Made by a program: the position numbers and the translations under genes
Notes under the pieces: model-generated
Seen by the model: only the letters and a program-made list of their open reading frames with translations
The model's database searches: none
What the model was told of the DNA's origin: nothing
In this document: piece by piece, positions 60,880 to 64,000 of the stretch
Position numbering within the stretch: the stretch's first letter is position 1
Layout of the letters: the number at the start of each line of letters is the position of its first letter
Source of the DNA: Cyrtodaria siliqua
Taxonomy: Eukaryota; Mollusca; Bivalvia; Adapedonta; Hiatellidae
DNA length: 64,000 bases
Direction of reading: 5' to 3'
Assembly (NCBI GenBank): GCA_037043455.1
Contig: JAWPHD010011245.1
Span: 1-64,000 of the forward strand

Positions 60880-62785
60880 AGACACGGAGCTTACTAGCTG
60901 AGCCTAAAAGAGAATAACTTAAAAGTGGAGTTTACTAGCTGAGTATAATTTAAGAAACACTATCTAAGGAGGTTGAGTTTATAAGCTGATCGAACCTAAA
61001 AAAGAGAGTAACTAAGAAGGGGAGTTTACTAGCTGAATATAAAGGAAGAATATCTAAGGAGATGGAGCTTATTAGCTGAGCCTAAAAGGGGAAATACCTA
61101 AGAAGGGCCGTTTACTATCTGAGTATAAAGGAACAATAACTAAGGTGGTGGAACTTATTAGCTGAGCTTAAAAGGGGGAATAACTGAGAAGGGGAGTTAA
61201 TAGCTGAATATAAAGGAACAATAACTAAGGAGGTGCAGCTTATTAGCTGAGCTTAAAAAGGGGAATAACTAAGAAGGGGAGTTTACTGGTCATAGCTGAG
61301 TATAGAGGAACAATAACTAAGTAGGTGGAGCTTATTAGTTGAGCTTAAACGGGAGAATATTTAAGGAGGCTGAACTTATTAGTTGAGCCTGAAAGGAAGA
61401 ATAACTAACCAGATGGAGCTTAAAAACTAAGCCTAAAAGGGAAAATAACTAAGAAGTGGAGTTGACTAGTTGAGTGCTTTATAATGGAGGTGGAGATTAC
61501 TAGCTGAACCTAAAAGGGAAAATAACTAAGGAGTGGAATTATCAAGCTGAGCACTTCAGGGGAAGAATAAATAACTAAGGAGGTGGAGTTTACTAGCTAA
61601 GCAGGCAGAGCTTTCTAGTTGAGCCTAAAAGGGAGAATAACAAAGGAGGTGGGGCTTAGTAGTTGAGCCTAAAAGGGGGAATAGCTAAGCAGGCAGAGCT
61701 TTCTAGTTGAGCATTAAAGGGAGCAAAACTTAGGAAGTGGCACCTAAAAAAATTGTATACCATCTGCTAATGCTTGTACAATGTATCAAATGAATGATGA
61801 AATAAAACATTGTATAACCCCAAAAAAGCAGACAGAGCTTACAAGTTGAGCCTAAAATGGGGATTTACATTGGAGGTGGCGTTTTTACTCGCTGAGTCTA
61901 AACGGGAAAAGAACTAACACGAGGAATTATCTAGCTGAGCACTTTAGTGGGAGAATACCTAAAGGAGGTGGAGTTTACAAGCTGAGCCAAAAAGGCAGAA
62001 AGCTAAGCAGGCAGAGCTTACTAGTTGAGTGTAAAAGGGTGATTTACAATGGTGGTGTAGTTTACTAGCGGAGCCTAAATGAGAGAATTGCCAAGCAGGC
62101 AGAACTTACTAGTTGAGCCTAAAAGGGAGAATAACAAAGGAGATGGAGCTTAATTACTAGATAAGACTAAAAGGCAGAATAGCTAAGCAGACAGAACTTA
62201 CTATTGAGCCTAAATGGAGAATAACAAAGGAGGTGGAGTTTACTAGCTGAGCCTAAATGGGAGAATTCCTAAGCATGCAAGGGAGAATGAAAAATGAGGT
62301 GGAGCTTACTGGCTAAGCCTTAAAGGAAGAATAGCTAAGCATGCAGAGCTTTCTAGTTGAGCATTAAAGGGAGCAAAAGTTAGGAAGTGGCACCTACTAA
62401 CTAAGCCTAAAAGCATGAGTAGCTTACTATCCTTATGAAAAAAAAAAAAACTAAAGTGTTGGAGCTTAGTGGCTACCTACTAAGCCTAAAAGGGACAATA
62501 GCTAAACAGGCAGAGCTTATAGTTGAGCCTAAAGGAAGCAGAACTTAGGAAGTGGAGCCTACTGGCTAAGCCTAAAAGCAGGAGTAGCTTACTGTGCTTA
62601 TGAGAAAACAAACTAAAGTGTTGGAGCTTACTTGCTGAAAAAGTAAAAGGGAAAATAATAACTAAGGAGATAGATTTTACTAGCTGAGACTTAAAAAGGA
62701 GGCTAACAAAGGAGGTGGAGCTTAGTAGCTGAACCTAAAAGGGAGAAAAACAAGGGAGCTGGAGCTTATGAAATCCTTAGGAAAA
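60880..62785. repeat. Degenerate ~40-70 bp minisatellite in the intron
   Basis: Several dozen loose copies of GGAGGTGGAGCTTATTAGCT followed by GAGCCTAAAAGGGAGAATAA. It fills most of the last intron (60631-62839) of the right-hand gene. Confidence 0.85.
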
Positions 62786-62839
62786 ATTAAATAACTAAGT
62801 CGGTGAATTTACTATTTAACATCAATTTAATATACTTAC

Positions 62840-62930
62840 GCTTCAAATAAAAATGTTTCGAAAGTCACTCTGTCATCAAGGAATCCATCTGGTTTCTCAT
62901 TAAAGTCTTTAACTCCTAATGTTGTTAAAG
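62840..62930 (-). CDS. Unrecognised host gene, penultimate coding exon
   Basis: A 91-nt exon encoding ALTTLGVKDFNEKPDGFLDD and then RVTFETFLFEA. Acceptor CAACAG, donor GTAAGT. Phase matches the exons on both sides. The segment looks like a soluble domain with a Phe-rich helix; no family was recognised. Confidence 0.72.
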
Positions 62931-63159
62931 CTGTTGAGAAAAAATTAACACTTAATAAAAACGATTGGTAGTTTTTTGCAAACAATAACACTCCATACAA
63001 ATGAATGTTGCAAAGATGCGCAAAAGTTAGTAACTATATAATCTGAATATGTAGCAAATAAGATAAATATAAACATTTATTAAAGTAGTATATTACATAA
63101 TTGTCTCTGATTTGTATAGAAAATACTGGGATAGAAAAGCTATATCTACTCGTTTGCTC

Positions 63160-63198
63160 TACTGGGAAATATCTCCCAGTGGGAGATATTTCCCAGTA
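63160..63198. repeat. Perfect 39-bp palindrome
   Basis: 19-bp arms (TACTGGGAAATATCTCCCA and its inverse) around a single G. It lies in an intron of the right-hand gene. A related word, GGGAGATATTTTCAGTA, recurs near 63450. Confidence 0.95.
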
Positions 63199-63345
63199 CG
63201 GAACATTGCTCGGCCTTTTCCGTCAGTGGCGGGAATGCCAAATGACGTTCCGATTGTTTTACGGACGTCGTCGTCAGATTCCGCTACTAGGAAATAACGA
63301 TTACGGAAATTAAAGAAGAGTTCCGGTTACACTTGTTTTGTTTAT

Positions 63346-63385
63346 ATGACGTAACGTCGTCTTGGATGACGTAACGTCGTCTTGG
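63346..63385. repeat. 20-bp tandem duplication with CRE-like core
   Basis: Two perfect copies of ATGACGTAACGTCGTCTTGG. TGACGTAACGTC is close to a doubled CREB/ATF site. The surrounding 63200-63440 is richer in CpG than the rest of the window. Confidence 0.9.
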
Positions 63386-63827
63386 CTTTCTCGTGCAAAC
63401 TGGAAAGTTCCGCACTCGTTCTTATATCGGGGCCATTTCTCTACCTCGGGAGATATTTTCAGTATCTCAAAAACACTGGTTATTAAACTCTATATTTTTT
63501 TTTTCTATTATCACATGATTCATTATCAAGTTCTTTTTTAAAATAATGTGTTTAAAATTTGAGTAACAGCATACTTTGATATTCTATTTGACTATAAATG
63601 GAGATCACATTACTTCACTTTGTATGCATGACATTCGCAATACATCCTGCTCTTTAATGAAGATTATACATGTTTTCAATATCAATTACCTTACATAATT
63701 TGTGTATGTTAACTTTTTCTCTCATATTTATGCAACAACAAAATACAGTTTTAATGTGCAATTGATCAACGCCGGGGTGTTAGACTTTTTTACTTTTATA
63801 AGGCCGATACTGCATGAGTATTCTCAC

Positions 63828-63900
63828 CTGAGCTGCCATATGGCATAATTTTATCAGTGACTATCAATCTCTTTCCAATTCGCCCCATGTGCTTCATAGG
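63828..63900 (-). CDS. Unrecognised host gene, internal coding exon
   Basis: A 73-nt exon encoding PMKHMGRIGKRLIV then TDKIMPYGSS. Acceptor ATTTTAG, donor GTGAGA. Frame and phase agree with the next exon. The gene continues beyond the right edge of the window, so its full length and identity cannot be judged. Confidence 0.7.
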
Positions 63901-64000
63901 CTAAAATAGGACCACTGCTTATCAAGACAGAGGAGTAAAATCCCCTCATTTCACATTGTTTTGTCATGTTCATTCAAAAAATTGTTTCAGGTGCAACTTG

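Overview
The window looks like nuclear DNA of a marine invertebrate, most likely a bivalve mollusc. The evidence is AT-rich sequence, GT-AG introns, several tRNA-derived SINEs, minisatellites and long families of dispersed ~150-bp repeats. The phylum is inferred from repeat style and general resemblance only. No prokaryotic features were seen.

Two host genes are supported, both on the minus strand. The first is a complete ZNF277 orthologue of 12 coding exons (38148 down to 3609, 440 codons plus stop), assembled exon by exon with matching splice sites and phases. Its last intron is about 17.2 kb and is filled by minisatellites, foldback elements and a hAT-like MITE. The second is the 3' end of an unrecognised gene (three exons, 63900 down to 60582) that continues beyond the right edge.

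The most striking object is a 14.27-kb endogenous Polinton/Maverick-like DNA virus at 43020-57293, about 5 kb upstream of the ZNF277 start codon. It has 190-bp terminal inverted repeats that differ at one position, and a 5-6 bp target duplication (TTGCCT). It carries a protein-primed family B DNA polymerase, a DD35E retroviral-type integrase, an FtsK/A32-type packaging ATPase, a putative major capsid protein, a putative ssDNA-binding protein, and a set of membrane and virion-type proteins. It inserted into a copy of a host dispersed repeat whose two halves still flank it. Each terminal repeat contains two palindromes, one with ~31-nt arms and one with 10-bp arms.

Replication-type genes lie on the left: a zinc-binding protein and polB share a divergent promoter with a perfect 15-bp inverted repeat, followed by integrase and the SSB-like gene. 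Structural-type genes fill the middle and right, with AT-rich boxes directly before their start codons. PolB and the ATPase are open. The capsid gene and a large coiled-coil membrane gene each carry one in-frame TAA, and the integrase tail is frameshifted, so this copy is a recent but partly decayed provirus. No adenain-type protease was recognised, and several structural genes do not match the usual Polinton set as I know it, so this may be a distinct lineage.

The flanks (38.5-43.0 kb and 57.3-60.5 kb) are mostly degenerate ~110-180 bp dispersed repeats. A decayed non-LTR retrotransposon lies in ZNF277 intron 1.
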